Origin: Mycoplasmopsis caviae
GTDB taxonomy: Bacteria > Bacillota_I > Bacilli_A > Mycoplasmatales > Metamycoplasmataceae
Direction: 5' to 3'
Assembly: GCF_024498215.1 (NCBI RefSeq)
Contig: NZ_CP101806.1
Span: 496,001-560,000 of the forward strand
Length of the DNA: 64,000 nucleotides
The number at the start of each line of letters is the position of its first letter. Position 1 is the stretch's first letter. Made by a program: the position numbers and the translations under genes. The notes beneath the pieces were generated by a model. That model searched no databases. It saw only the letters and a program-made list of their open reading frames with translations, and was not told where the DNA came from. Below are positions 11,099 to 20,694 of the stretch, in pieces.

Positions 11099-12329
11099 TC
11101 TTAATGCTTATAATTATTCACCTGATTTTAAAAACGAGAGTTTAGTTAATCGAGGCAAAAATTTAATTAGGGATATTAAACTAAAAAATATTGAAGGTTT
11201 TGAACATTTTGGGTTTCATGAATTAGCACTAAATTTTAGTAATTTTAATGTGAGAGAATTAAATAATTTTGTTAAGTTGATTACTAAGCAAAAAATTGGT
11301 GAAATTCTTATTTTAGCAAGTGGCAAAATAATAGAAAATTTTAATGCCGGATTTAATTTTCTCTTTGAATATGACTTACTTAGAGAACACAAAATAAAAT
11401 TTAGTTTTATTAATATTGATAATATGTCGCAGGATTACTATGGTATCTATGAGAAAATAAAGGATAAATTTTGCCAAAGAAATACAGGTATAATTCTTAG
11501 TTCCTTTAATAAATTTAATGAGCAAACACTTAACTTTGTTAAATTATTAATGAATTATTTGCAACTTAACGATGGGTATTATCGAGCATTAGAACGAGTA
11601 TTTTTAATATCAAAAGAATCGCTTGAAAAACAACTTGAATTTTTACATATTCCACTACAAAACAGGTTAATTAGTCCAAATATTCTTTCAAATAATTTTT
11701 CATTTTTTAGCGAAATTAATATGTTACTTTTAATACTTAAAGGTGCTAATATTAATGATTTAGTTGAAGGTTATTCATCTGGGTGTGTTAGTTGATTAAG
11801 CGGAAATTTAGAACAAAACAAAGCTTTTCAATATGCATACATTCGCTATTGTTTAAAAAATGATAAAAAGAGTGATCTCTTAATTGGTTCTGATGAACGT
11901 TTTAGTGGAATACTTAAGTTGTATAGCAGCATTAATAATATGCGATTTTTAGGTTCAAAGCACATTTGTATGAGTGCAACATTTAGCCAGGATATTTATA
12001 CATATGGACAATATTTAATTGACAATAATCGAAACTTTTTTACTTCGGTTTTTAGTCTAGAAAATGAGAAAATCGACTTTCGAATTAGTGATGAGATCAA
12101 TAACACAAAAGATGGTTTAGAGAGTTACAAAGACAACCGAATAAGTTCATATTCAAAAGCACTTCAAAAAGGATATTTAAACACACTTTCGAACGTAGCT
12201 TCACTTCCTGTCTTTAGCATTGAACTTGAATCTGGAAGTGAGTTAAGTTTAGGATATATTGTTGGGTTCTTATACTGAAGTTATATTTATGAATGTTACT
12301 TAAATAAACTTAATCCATTTAGTTTTTAA
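11085..12329 (+). CDS. Glucose-6-phosphate isomerase-like paralogue, probably non-catalytic
   Basis: 414 aa, two TGA-Trp codons. It aligns by eye along its whole length with the true pgi just downstream: its PLQNRLISPNILSNNFSFFSE matches PDDVGGRFSVLSPVGLFPF, KALQKGYLNTLSNVASLPV matches the NATLDAHMNTGKVPNIV segment, and GYIVGFLYWSYIYECYLNKLNPF matches GYLFQFFERALAISAYLLGVNPF. The phosphosugar-binding motifs are lost: IGIGGSYLGA becomes ILASGKIIENF, ISKSGTTLEP becomes ILSSFNKFNEQ, and GGRFS is gone. It is probably a pseudoenzyme or regulator. ATG 11085 is preferred over 11082 because AAGGA then sits 5 bases upstream. Confidence 0.65.
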
Positions 12330-12356
12330 TATTGTATTATTTCCATAATTTTTCTA

Positions 12357-12433
12357 TAAACTTTTGATTTAGTGTTACAAAAGTTTAAAAAAGTAGAATA
12401 ATTTATATAATTCATTATTTAAGGAGTTTGAAA
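12357..12433 (+). promoter_or_regulatory. Promoter and leader of pgi
   Basis: An inverted repeat (AAACTTTTG ... CAAAAGTTT) lies at about 12359-12388 and may end the upstream transcript. TATATAAT near 12406-12413 is followed by AAGGAG 8 bases before ATG 12434. Confidence 0.4.
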
Positions 12434-13717
12434 ATGAAGGCAGTTAAATTAAATTTACACAATTGTGTTGATGAAAAATTATTACTTTCTTATGAAGATA
12501 AAGTTAAGTCAATTCATAATTCTATAATGTCTAAGTCAGTAGTTGAAAAGGATTGATTAGGTTGACTTGAATTACCAAATAAGGCTGGTAGTGATGAAGT
12601 TAAGAAAATGAAAAAAATTGTTGAACTTTGAGAAAGTAAAAATATTGAAGCAGTTGTAGTTATTGGTATTGGCGGTTCATATTTAGGAGCAAAGAGCGGT
12701 TATGAATTTATTTATGGTCAATACAGCATCAATAAACCAAAAATGGAATTAGTTTTTGCAGGCAATAGTATTAGTAGTGAAAGCTTAGTGGCTGCACTAA
12801 AATATGTTGAAGGTAAAAAATTTGCTATTAATGTTATTTCAAAAAGTGGTACAACACTTGAACCATCAATTGCATTTCGAGAATTTAGAAAACTATTAGA
12901 GGCAAAAGTTGGCGCAGTAGAAGCCAAGAATTTAATTGTGGCTACAACCGATGCTAAAAAAGGTGTTCTATATTCTTTAGCAAGTCAAAAAGGTTATGAA
13001 AAATTGATTATTCCTGACGATGTAGGTGGTCGTTTTAGTGTACTAAGTCCAGTTGGTCTATTTCCTTTTTTGTGTGCTGGAATTGATATTGATCAAATTC
13101 TCAGTGGTGCACAAGCAGCAAATAAGGATGCAAATGATTTAAGTCTTAAGACAAATGATGCATATCGTTATGCAGTGGCAAGACATATTTTGAGCAAAAA
13201 TTACACAATGGAAATGATGATTTCATATGAACCTAAAATGCAATATTTTGCTGAATGATGAAAACAATTATTTGCTGAAAGCGAAGGCAAAGACGGTAAG
13301 GGATTATTTCCAACTAGTGGAATCTTTTCAACTGATCTTCACTCACTAGGCCAAATGATACAAGATGGAAACAAGGTTTTATTTGAAACAATCTTAGTTC
13401 TAGACAAGCCAAAGTATGATATTGACTTTAAAGCAGATAAAGAAGATTTAGATAAATTAGTTTATCTTGATAAAAATAAATTACACAGTGTTAATATGAC
13501 AGCATTTAATGCAACACTTGATGCTCATATGAACACTGGTAAAGTACCTAACATTGTTATGAATTTTGCTAAATTTGATGAATATACATTGGGATATTTA
13601 TTTCAATTCTTTGAAAGAGCATTAGCAATTAGTGCATACTTATTGGGTGTTAATCCATTTAATCAACCAGGTGTTGAAGTTTATAAAGCTAATATGTTTA
13701 AAATCCTTAAAGGATAA
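12434..13717 (+). CDS. pgi: Glucose-6-phosphate isomerase
   Basis: 427 aa, the normal length for short bacterial enzymes. It interconverts glucose-6-phosphate and fructose-6-phosphate in glycolysis. Two SIS domains are visible: VVIGIGGSYLGAKSGYEF, then FAINVISKSGTTLEPSIAFR (the phosphate loop SKSGTT), LIIPDDVGGRFSVLSPVG (catalytic Arg), and the C-terminal helices ending NPFNQPGVEVYK with the conserved QPGVE. AAGGAG lies at the right distance. It has its own promoter, separate from the degenerate paralogue upstream, and ends at a strong terminator. Confidence 0.95.
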
Positions 13718-13729
13718 GAGTGTTATTTT

Positions 13730-13752
13730 GAGCCAAAAGTGGCTCATTTTTT
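13730..13752 (+). terminator. Rho-independent terminator of pgi
   Basis: Stem GAGCCA / TGGCTC with loop AAAG, followed by ATTTTTTG, 12 bases after the pgi stop. Confidence 0.85.
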
Positions 13753-13852
13753 GTACTTATTCCAGGTGTACATATTATCAGTTGTATGGCAAACGCAATT
13801 GTTTAAATTATTCAAAAGCACTGTTTTATAGTACTTTTAGGAAATTGAAAAA

Positions 13853-13873
13853 CTTTGATATAATTAATTTACT
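13853..13873 (+). promoter_or_regulatory. Leaderless promoter of mutM
   Basis: TATAAT at 13859-13864 is 9 bases before ATG 13874. No Shine-Dalgarno sequence is present. Confidence 0.45.
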
Positions 13874-14695
13874 ATGCCAGAATTACCAGAAGTTAGAAGT
13901 GTGGTCAAAGACCTAAGACCAAAAATAATTGATCGCAAAATTGTCAAAATTGACATATTAGAACCTAAATTAATTAAGGAAGTTAGTAGCAGTGAATTTG
14001 TGCAATTTTTGCTTAATGAAAAATTCATTAATGTAGAAAATTTAGCAAAACATATTATTTTTGTACTTTCTAATAACAAATATTTATTAAGCCATTTGCG
14101 AATGAGTGGCAAATATTTTACTCATTATAAATTTAGACCAGCAAGTAAGCATGATTATATGATTTTTCACCTTGATGATGGTAGTTGTATTTACTATAAT
14201 GATTCCCGAAAATTTGGAACATTTCACATTAAGGATGATAAAGCATTATTGACAACTAAACCACTTAACAAAGTGGCTAAAATACCTTCTGAGATTAATG
14301 TTAGTGAACTTTTTGATAAGATCAAAACGAAGAATATACCTATAAAACAGGTTCTTATGGATCAATCACTTGTTTCTGGAATTGGTAATATTTATGCTAA
14401 TGAAACATTGTTTTTAGCCAAAGTTAACCCTTTAACACCTGCTAAAAATATAAGTTTTAGTGTACTTAGTAGCATAATTAAAACTGCTACAGTAATTATG
14501 GATAAGGCGACTGAACTTGGTGGCTCAAGCATTGATTCTTATACATCAGTTGATGGCGTTAAGGGAGAGTTTCAAAACTTCTTACAGGTTCACGGTCACT
14601 TTAATGAAAATTGTCCAAGGTGTAAGGTTAGCAAAATTAACAAAATTTTCATTAACAAAAGAGGCACTTATTACTGTCCAAATTGTCAGAAATAA
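13874..14695 (+). CDS. mutM: Formamidopyrimidine-DNA glycosylase
   Basis: 273 aa. It excises 8-oxoguanine and formamidopyrimidines and cuts the abasic strand. The start MPELPEV fixes the initiation codon because the Pro after Met is the catalytic nucleophile and the next Glu is essential. Other landmarks are LSHLRMSGKYF (catalytic Lys), YYNDSRKFGTF, the helix-two-turn-helix QSLVSGIGNIYANETLF, and a C-terminal zinc finger CPRC ... YYCPNC with 16 residues between the Cys pairs. It is complete with no Trp codons. Confidence 0.95.
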   Translation: MPELPEVRSVVKDLRPKIIDRKIVKIDILEPKLIKEVSSSEFVQFLLNEKFINVENLAKHIIFVLSNNKYLLSHLRMSGKYFTHYKFRPASKHDYMIFHLDDGSCIYYNDSRKFGTFHIKDDKALLTTKPLNKVAKIPSEINVSELFDKIKTKNIPIKQVLMDQSLVSGIGNIYANETLFLAKVNPLTPAKNISFSVLSSIIKTATVIMDKATELGGSSIDSYTSVDGVKGEFQNFLQVHGHFNENCPRCKVSKINKIFINKRGTYYCPNCQK

Positions 14696-14698
14696 ATT

Positions 14699-14731
14699 TA
14701 AAAAATGAGTAGCGAATTACTCATTTTTTAT
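14699..14731. terminator. Bidirectional terminator between mutM and the permease gene
   Basis: Arms AAAAATGAGTA and TACTCATTTTT around a short loop, with A-run and T-run on either side. It serves mutM on the plus strand and overlaps the end of the convergent permease gene. Confidence 0.75.
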
Positions 14732-16321
14732 AGCATCATTTAATTTTTTTGGCTCTTCATCAATTGAGCGAACTATATCAGGAGAGTCATTAAAATTATA
14801 ATTGCTTCAAATATCTTCAAGATATTTTGGTTTGTAATTAATTAAATCAAATTCATCAAGCACATTTCTTTGTTCAAATTTCTTAATTAGATAATAATTA
14901 ATTAAAGGAAACACAATTATAAATATTCAATATACAAAGTAGAAAACTAACTCAACTCACTTACCGATATAAAGTGTTTCATTTCCATAGAAAATACCAC
15001 TTAGTGCTCTATCATTATTTAAGATACCGGCAATTGTTGCTCATATGTAGGCCACATTTGTAAACAAGGAACCAATAATTGCTAATATTGAAAAAAGTCA
15101 AAATAGAACGCTGTTCATTTTTTTAACGTTAATATTTTTACGTTTACGTAAATATAAAATTATTATTACTGCATAAAAATTAAAGAAAATAAAAGTAGGT
15201 AAATTACTTAATCCATCAAGTGCATTATCACCTTTTAGTACTCAAACAGTTGACGAGATAATTATTCATATAATTCCATAAATTATGCTTATTAAAAATA
15301 CTATCATTCTTTTAAGATTCATCTTACTTCGATATTTAGCACCACCAAGAATGATTTTTAAATTAATTGCATTATTAAGTTCATAAACAAAGCCAGTAGT
15401 TACTCCATTTAAAACCCCAATAGCAGAAATAAACAAAAATAAGTTAAATGTTATTGTCAAACTTTGTGCTAATTTATTATTTTTAGACTGGTCAATTGTA
15501 TTTTTAATTATTTGTTCAACTAAACCACTATTGTGTAAAATAGCTGACACTGCTATTAGAGAATAGGTTACAATGACAGCACTCATACCAATAATTACTA
15601 TTAGTGGAAGAGTATCTTTCTTTAAATTATTAGCTACTGAGCCAACTGATAAAAATGCATCATATGCAAAGAGTGCAAAAGGCAGAGCCACTAGCAAACC
15701 TTTAACTGAACTTCAAGAAAAGTTAACTTTATTAAAAGCATTTGAGCCACCTGCATAGTTTTGCTTATATAAACTAATTCCAATAATAATCGCAAATATA
15801 AGCGGAATAAATTTTAAAATGGTTACAATTTTTTGAATACTTGAACTAATTTTTAAACTTATAACCATCATACTAAAGAAAAATACAAATATGACTAGTG
15901 CACTAAATGGCAAATAATAGGTAGGAATTTTAAAAGCACCATTAGCACAAATTTCAATAAAATTGTGTAATGCCTCGGCACTGAAAAAACTTAGTGCCAC
16001 AATTAATATTGCACCATATAAAAATGTGTAATTAAAGTTAATAAAGTAGCCAAATGCCTTGCCACCTAGCTGTGCAGCTCAGTTGCTTATACCACTTGCC
16101 TTTGTGTTTTTTATACGACTAATTTCGCTAAAACTTAGTGCACTACAAAGTGATATTATACCTGCCAAAACTCAGGTCATAAGTCAACTTAAACCATCGC
16201 CACTTGTCGCCTCCTTAATTGAGTGATTCTTGAAAAATATCCCAATTCCTACAACACTACCTATTAACATAGTTAGTGCGAAGAAAAAACCAATTTTTCT
16301 GCTATTCTGTCCTGCTTTCAT
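14717..16321 (-). CDS. APC-superfamily amino acid permease
   Basis: 534 aa with many hydrophobic helices (at least 12 by eye) and several TGA-Trp codons. The N-terminus KIGFFFALTMLIGSVVGIGIFF carries the first-helix glycine motif of APC transporters. Helix 6-like GLLVALPFALFAYDAFLSVG, with its aromatic-Asp pair, fits amino acid permeases such as the YfnA or glutamate/GABA-antiporter type. It likely imports an amino acid using an ion gradient. GAAAGG lies 7 bases before the start. An IS1202-like element has inserted 62 bp upstream of the start (its target duplication begins 36 bp upstream), so the native promoter may be cut off. Confidence 0.85.
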
Positions 16322-16356
16322 ATTTATACCTTTCTTATATTTACTTGTGAGTAAAT

Positions 16357-16383
16357 ATTATAAATGAGAATAGAAATTTTTTG
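16357..16383. repeat. Left 27-bp target duplication of IS1202-like copy A
   Basis: These 27 bases (starting ATTATAAATGAGAATAG) recur exactly at 18555-18581 on the other side of the element. A 27-bp duplication is the length reported for IS1202. Confidence 0.9.
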
Positions 16384-16618
16384 TGATAATTTTCTTCTAT
16401 TTTGTCCAATTTTTAAGGTTGTAAAAATTATAGCCAAAACACATAAAAGTTTAGCTATTTTTTTAACTAAAACAGCAAAAAATGTGTTATTTTTTTGTTT
16501 TTGTGTGTACAACATTAAGGTTTACCGCATTTTTTAAATGTTAAATTACATTTTTTAAAATTTTGCATATTAAAACATACAACATCATTAAGAAGTTGCT
16601 TTTAATTAATTCATTTTG

Positions 16619-16836
16619 TCTTCAATCCTAAAGTTTTTTCATAACTTTTGGGGATTGACATCATTTGTTAATTTCTTTTAAATATTCTTCAATCAACAAA
16701 TAAATTGTTGATTGAAATAAAAAATAACTTATTTAATAAGTATTGAGCCGTTGGCTCTTATTAAGACCTGTCGGTCTTAAGAAGCAAAACTTCTTTTGTC
16801 TTGCCAGATAGGCTTTCTTCTTTTAAAAAAGAAGAA
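16619..16836. repeat. Array of small hairpins in the non-coding tail of IS copy A
   Basis: Mirror image of the array in copy B. Successive perfect inverted repeats include CAATCAACAA/TTGTTGATTG, ACTTATT/AATAAGT, GAGCC/GGCTC, TTAAGACC/GGTCTTAA, AAGAAG/CTTCTT and TTTCTTCTTTT/AAAAGAAGAAA. One hairpin differs from copy B yet still folds: GCC-tatct-GGC here against GTCTT-agc-AAGAC there. Confidence 0.7.
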
Positions 16837-16847
16837 ACAAGAAAAAC

Positions 16848-18459
16848 TTACTTAAATGATTTGTAATTAGCGTCAATAAATTCCTTCATTTCTTTTGTAA
16901 TATCATTTAACTTTTCAAGATTTTCACTTAATAGTTTTTTAATAAATTCAATGTCTTTATTGTTTGGGTTTGCAGAATTCTTAAATATATTTTCAAGTTT
17001 TTCAAATGTACTGGATGTTCATGTTCTATTATGAAGCATGGTTTTAATTGTAGCTCTTACACCTTGATGTTGTGGATCAAGATTTTTTGATATTGCATAT
17101 ACATCGATTGCACTCAATTCGTTTCCTTTCGGTACTCTGGCTTCATATTTTCTTTTCCCTCAACAAAGAATAATTTATTTTCAGGAGTTACCATGTCTTT
17201 GCCTCTCCACTTTCAAACATAGAAACCCTAGCGCCATTATTATCAAATGGAGCAAGATATTTGTTGTCATATCTCACAGTATGATTAACTATTTTTCTTT
17301 TAATTACAAGATTCATCTCTTCTTCAAAAATTTCAGTATTTGGCTTTCTAAAAACATTTGATTTTTACTTACTGCTTCGGCCTTTTTAAATTGTTTGTTG
17401 TATTCATCAATTAAAAGTTCAATTTTTCCCAAAAAGTCTTCAAAACAGTTGATTCCGTTTGTATGAAAGAATGTTCCTATTCATCTTTGCAATGTTCAAA
17501 ATGATCTTTCAACATTTGGTTTTGCCTTTGGATTGCTCGCTTGTTATAAGTTCAATTCCTCTTGCATTTAGCGCTTCTTCCATACTGTTCTTGTACTATC
17601 TGAACCTCAAAAGTTCTTCTTCTATCCGTTATTATTACTTGTGGAATGCCATACCTTTTAAATAATTGTGTTAGAAGATTTTGATATCCAATTGTTGTTT
17701 CCTCAATGTCAATTCAGATTGCTAACAAACTTTTTGTTGCCGCATCAACAAAGATTATAAATATGGTACTTCTTACTTTCTCCAAAAAGATGAAGTGGTG
17801 TTGCATCAATTTCAATAATTTGCCCAAAATCATAGTCAGAACTTTTATTTTGGTAAACACCTTTTAATGGATTTTTATTTAGAATTTTTTCATAAATTTT
17901 AATAAACTGTGCCTCGATTTTAGAAATATCTTGACCGTTTTCTAAAAACATTCTTCTTCTCTTAACTCATTTTTTTACTTTTCTCGTTGCATATGAACTG
18001 CAATAACCAAGTCTAAGCATTCTTTTATAAAAGGTAGTGAAAGGCAACAATTTTTTTCATCATTAGTAGTTCTCATTATTGTAAAAATGCAACAAGGCTA
18101 CACTAAGATCACCTTTTGATATTTTCTCAATATGTTCCACTAATTCATAATATCTATTAGTTAAATCAATAATAACTGAATCACTTACTTTCACACCCCT
18201 AAGTTTATTTTTATTACCATGTGATATACTGATTGCATCTTGGTTATTTGTAGATGCAATCAATATTTGATTTCTATATCTTTTAATTGTTTTTGTTGAT
18301 GTTCTACAACCCAATTTTCCTAATATTTTTGATATTTCGGCATTTGGTCTATTTCAATATTGTTGAATTTTTTAAATCTAAAATTTTTTTATCTTCATAA
18401 TCAGTTGTTTTACCTGTATCAACTGCTTGAAATCTGGTTTTAATTACAAGATTTTCCAT
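16848..18459 (-). pseudogene. IS1202-like DDE (rve-type) transposase, frameshifted
   Basis: The start MENLVIKTRFQAVDTGKTTDYEDKK has GGAGA 9-13 bases upstream. The protein then breaks at an A-run near 18371: one extra A would restore QQYWNRPNAEISKILGKLGCRTSTKTIKRYRNQ, an N-terminal HTH. The catalytic core is readable in pieces: the first Asp in IIEIDATPLHLF, a second in VIITDRRRTF, and Glu in KPNVERSFWTLQRW. Further single-base breaks occur near 18060, 17560 and 17350. Copy B carries nearly the same breaks. Either both copies descend from a dead parent moved in trans, or these are shared consensus errors. Confidence 0.75.
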
Positions 18460-18554
18460 AATTTAAATTCTCCTTTTTAAAATAATAATTGAAACCTAAA
18501 AATGGACAAAATAAAAGATAAAAACAGGGTGGACAAAATAAAATAAAACCATTA

Positions 18555-18581
18555 ATTATAAATGAGAATAGAAATTTTTTG
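18555..18581. repeat. Right 27-bp target duplication of IS1202-like copy A
   Basis: Exact repeat of 16357-16383. It lies 23 bases before the plsY start codon. Confidence 0.9.
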
Positions 18582-18604
18582 TTTTTTTATTGTAAAATAA
18601 ATCT

Positions 18605-19360
18605 ATGCATATTATTTTCTATAGTATATTATTAAATCTAGCACTAGTTTTGGTAGGTTATATCAGCCTTGGTTCGCTAAATACCAGTATTATTTTGTCA
18701 AAATGAAAAAAGAAAGATGACATTAGATTACATAATTCAAAAAACGCTGGTGCAACTAATAGTCTAAGAACTTATGGCATGAAGTTTGCAGGCTTGGTTT
18801 TTGCAATTGATGTTTTTAAAACACTAATACCTACATTAATTTTAGCCGCAATACTAAATCATGTTGAGCAAGCATATATTTTTGCATCAAAATATTATAT
18901 GAGTCCTCAATCTCTTGCTTTAGGTGTTATTATTGGTCATATCTTTCCGCTTTATTTTAAATTTAAAGGTGGCAAAGGTGTTGCTTGTACTATTGGTCTA
19001 ATTGCTTCCATTAATATCATTTTATTCTTGGTTGCTGCAACAATGTTCTTTATTATTGTTTTTGCATCTCGATATGTTTCACTTGCTTCAATAGTTTGTG
19101 CAATAATATTGATACCTCTTAGTTTTATTCCATGAATGACTAGTGGAATATTGGGTTACTGAAGTAATTTTATTAATGTTCTTACTATAAATATGTGATA
19201 TGTGAGCGGAATAATCTATCTAATTGCTGCGATACTAATTATTACAATGCACCATAGCAATATAAGACGCTTGATTAAACATAGTGAAAGTAAGTTAGGT
19301 TCGAAGGAAAAAGAAAGCCAAAATTTGAAAAATGATGAACAAAATCTACCTAATGTGTAG
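18605..19360 (+). CDS. plsY: Acyl-phosphate:glycerol-3-phosphate acyltransferase
   Basis: 251 aa integral membrane protein, making lysophosphatidic acid from acyl-phosphate and glycerol-3-phosphate. The three PlsY active-site motifs are present: SLNTSIILSKWKKKDDIRLHNSKNAG-type region with NSKNAGATNSLRTYG (the GN.G..N..R motif), GHIFPLYFKFKGGKGVA (the H.fP...fkGGKGvAt motif), and the helix-rich C-terminus. About six membrane helices are visible, followed by a charged tail. It is likely leaderless: TAAAAT is 7 bases before the ATG and no Shine-Dalgarno sequence is present. The target duplication of IS1202-like copy A abuts its promoter. Confidence 0.9.
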
Positions 19361-19370
19361 ATTTTTTTAT
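19341..19370 (+). terminator. Terminator of plsY
   Basis: AAAATCTAC / GTAGATTTTTTT around CTAATGT. The stem includes the last codons and the stop of plsY. Confidence 0.8.
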
Positions 19371-19413
19371 TGACCTAAAATGTGAAAAAAACAATAAATT
19401 TTTACCATTTTGC

Positions 19414-19431
19414 AAAAAAAAAAAAAAAAAA
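19414..19431 (+). repeat. 18-base poly-A tract upstream of the lipoprotein gene
   Basis: An uninterrupted run of 18 A's begins 49 bases before ATG 19463. Long homopolymers in front of mycoplasma lipoprotein genes (for example vlp of M. hyorhinis) change length by slippage and switch expression. Here a TTGACC-like -35 lies near 19373 and no clear -10 is seen after the tract. Confidence 0.75.
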
Positions 19432-19572
19432 TGTAACCTTTCAAAGTGAAAGGTATAAAAAAATGAATAGAAAAAATAAATTAAAACTTATATTAAGTAA
19501 CCTTGGTTTTGTTAGTTTACTAGCACCAATGGTGTCTTCAAGTTGTGGAAGTGGACCAAAAACACCACCTGC

Positions 19573-19700
19573 TCCAACACCAAATCCAGGCACAACTCCA
19601 ACACCAGCACCTACACCAAATCCAGGCACAACGCCAACTCCAACACCAACACCTACTCCAAATCCAAATCCAGGCACTACTCCTGGACAACCAAATCAGC
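19573..19700 (+). repeat. Pro/Thr-rich coding repeat in the lipoprotein
   Basis: Tandem variants of a CCAAATCCAGGCACAACTCC-type unit encode (T/A)PTPNPGTTPTP blocks. Such units can expand or contract by recombination and would change how far the protein extends from the membrane. Confidence 0.75.
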
Positions 19701-20686
19701 CATCAAACCCGCCTGTTCAAAATGAAATTAGTGTTGAAGAAGATATGAATATTAGCATTCATAAAAAAACTCATTATTCTTTTAAACAGTCAATTAACTA
19801 TATCGCAAGTGAAAAAGTCTATAGAGTAATAAATTCTAATAATCTCAAATCTGATGAGATTAGCAAAGCTGATCTTATTATTACAAGTAAAAGTGGCAAA
19901 TACACATACACAATTGACACATTAACTTCTAGCAAAGAAAAAGGTGAAATTGATTTAGTAATTGATCGACAAAAAGATGGTAAAAATGTTAAGCACAATA
20001 TTAAAATAAAAGGTTTTTATACAGACCTTTTTGACAAAAAACTATATTTAATAAATAGTTTAGACTTAAAAGACAAAACACAATACATTGTTAAACAATA
20101 TATTAGAAAATTTAAAACATTAGATGAATTAAAGAGTCAATTATCAATAAAGACTTCAAATAATATGGATCTAAGCGCATTTTTAACTGCCCAAGATTTG
20201 AATATTAAGAACATTAGCGTTGATGAAGTAGATAATCTTAAAGGTGAATGCATTGTTACAATTACTTTTTTGGAAAATTCAACAGGCAAAAGTCAAGAAT
20301 TATCATATGTAGTTAATGGTTTTAAACAAACGCAAAGGCTAGAAGATGCGGTTAATTCAATTTTTGACAAAATTGAATTACAAGATAACATTAATGATTT
20401 CACTATTTATGACTATGGAATTAATGATGCAAATAATATGCCAAAGTTCTATAAGAATAATACTGAAGTAACAAATATTAAAGATATTTTTACTCAAAAA
20501 GGAATCAATTTTAAAAACACTAGAATAATGCAAAGTTCTAAGCAAACTGATGGCTATAAAGGTTCTGCTATGGTTTTTCTTGCTTTTGGATGAATTGACA
20601 GTAGTAACAGTGAAGTTTATGCATATCAACAACAAGTAATAGGATTTAAGAAACTTAAAACAGATACTGAATTAAAAGATGTATTA

Positions 20687-20694
20687 AAAAATGT
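20687..20694. repeat. Left 8-bp target duplication (AAAAATGT)
   Basis: AAAAATGT occurs immediately before the left end of the IS1634-type element and again at 22618-22625 after its right end. Deleting the element plus one copy restores the lipoprotein reading frame. Confidence 0.8.

Larger units (their letters stand above)
16384..18554 (-). mobile_element. IS1202-like insertion sequence, copy A
   Basis: 2171 bp with imperfect terminal repeats: TAATGGTTTTATTTTATTTT at the transposase-start end and GATAATTTTCTTCTATTTTG at the other, both continuing into GTCC. It is flanked by perfect 27-bp duplications. It is nearly identical to copy B at 46151-48323 and carries one frameshifted transposase gene plus a roughly 460-bp non-coding tail with a ladder of hairpins. 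It sits between the permease and plsY, both reading away from it. Confidence 0.9.
19463..20694 (+). pseudogene. Large surface lipoprotein, 5' part (split by an IS)
   Basis: Starts MNRKNKLKLILSNLGFVSLLAP with GAAAGG 8-13 bases upstream. The lipobox MVSSSC puts the lipidated Cys at about residue 27. A Pro/Thr-rich linker follows (19570-19700, built from TPNPGTTPTPAPTP-like units), then beta-rich repeats of roughly 100-115 residues, each ending in a GFK-type segment (VVNGFKQTQRLEDA; later IDGFKKITSYEEA), as in mycoplasma lipoprotein-17-like families. The element at 20695-22617 interrupts it at Asn-Val. Removing the element and one 8-bp duplication joins it in frame to 22618-24231, giving a 945-aa protein. 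The poly-A tract upstream may control it. Confidence 0.85.

Noticed and set aside
13632-13916. Plus-strand frame across the end of pgi and start of mutM
   Set aside because: It runs through the pgi terminator and is rich in Cys and Tyr, with no ribosome binding site.
19441-19677. Minus-strand frame rich in Gly and Val (PGFGFGVGVG-like)
   Set aside because: It is the complement of the Pro/Thr-rich linker of the lipoprotein, with no promoter or ribosome binding site.
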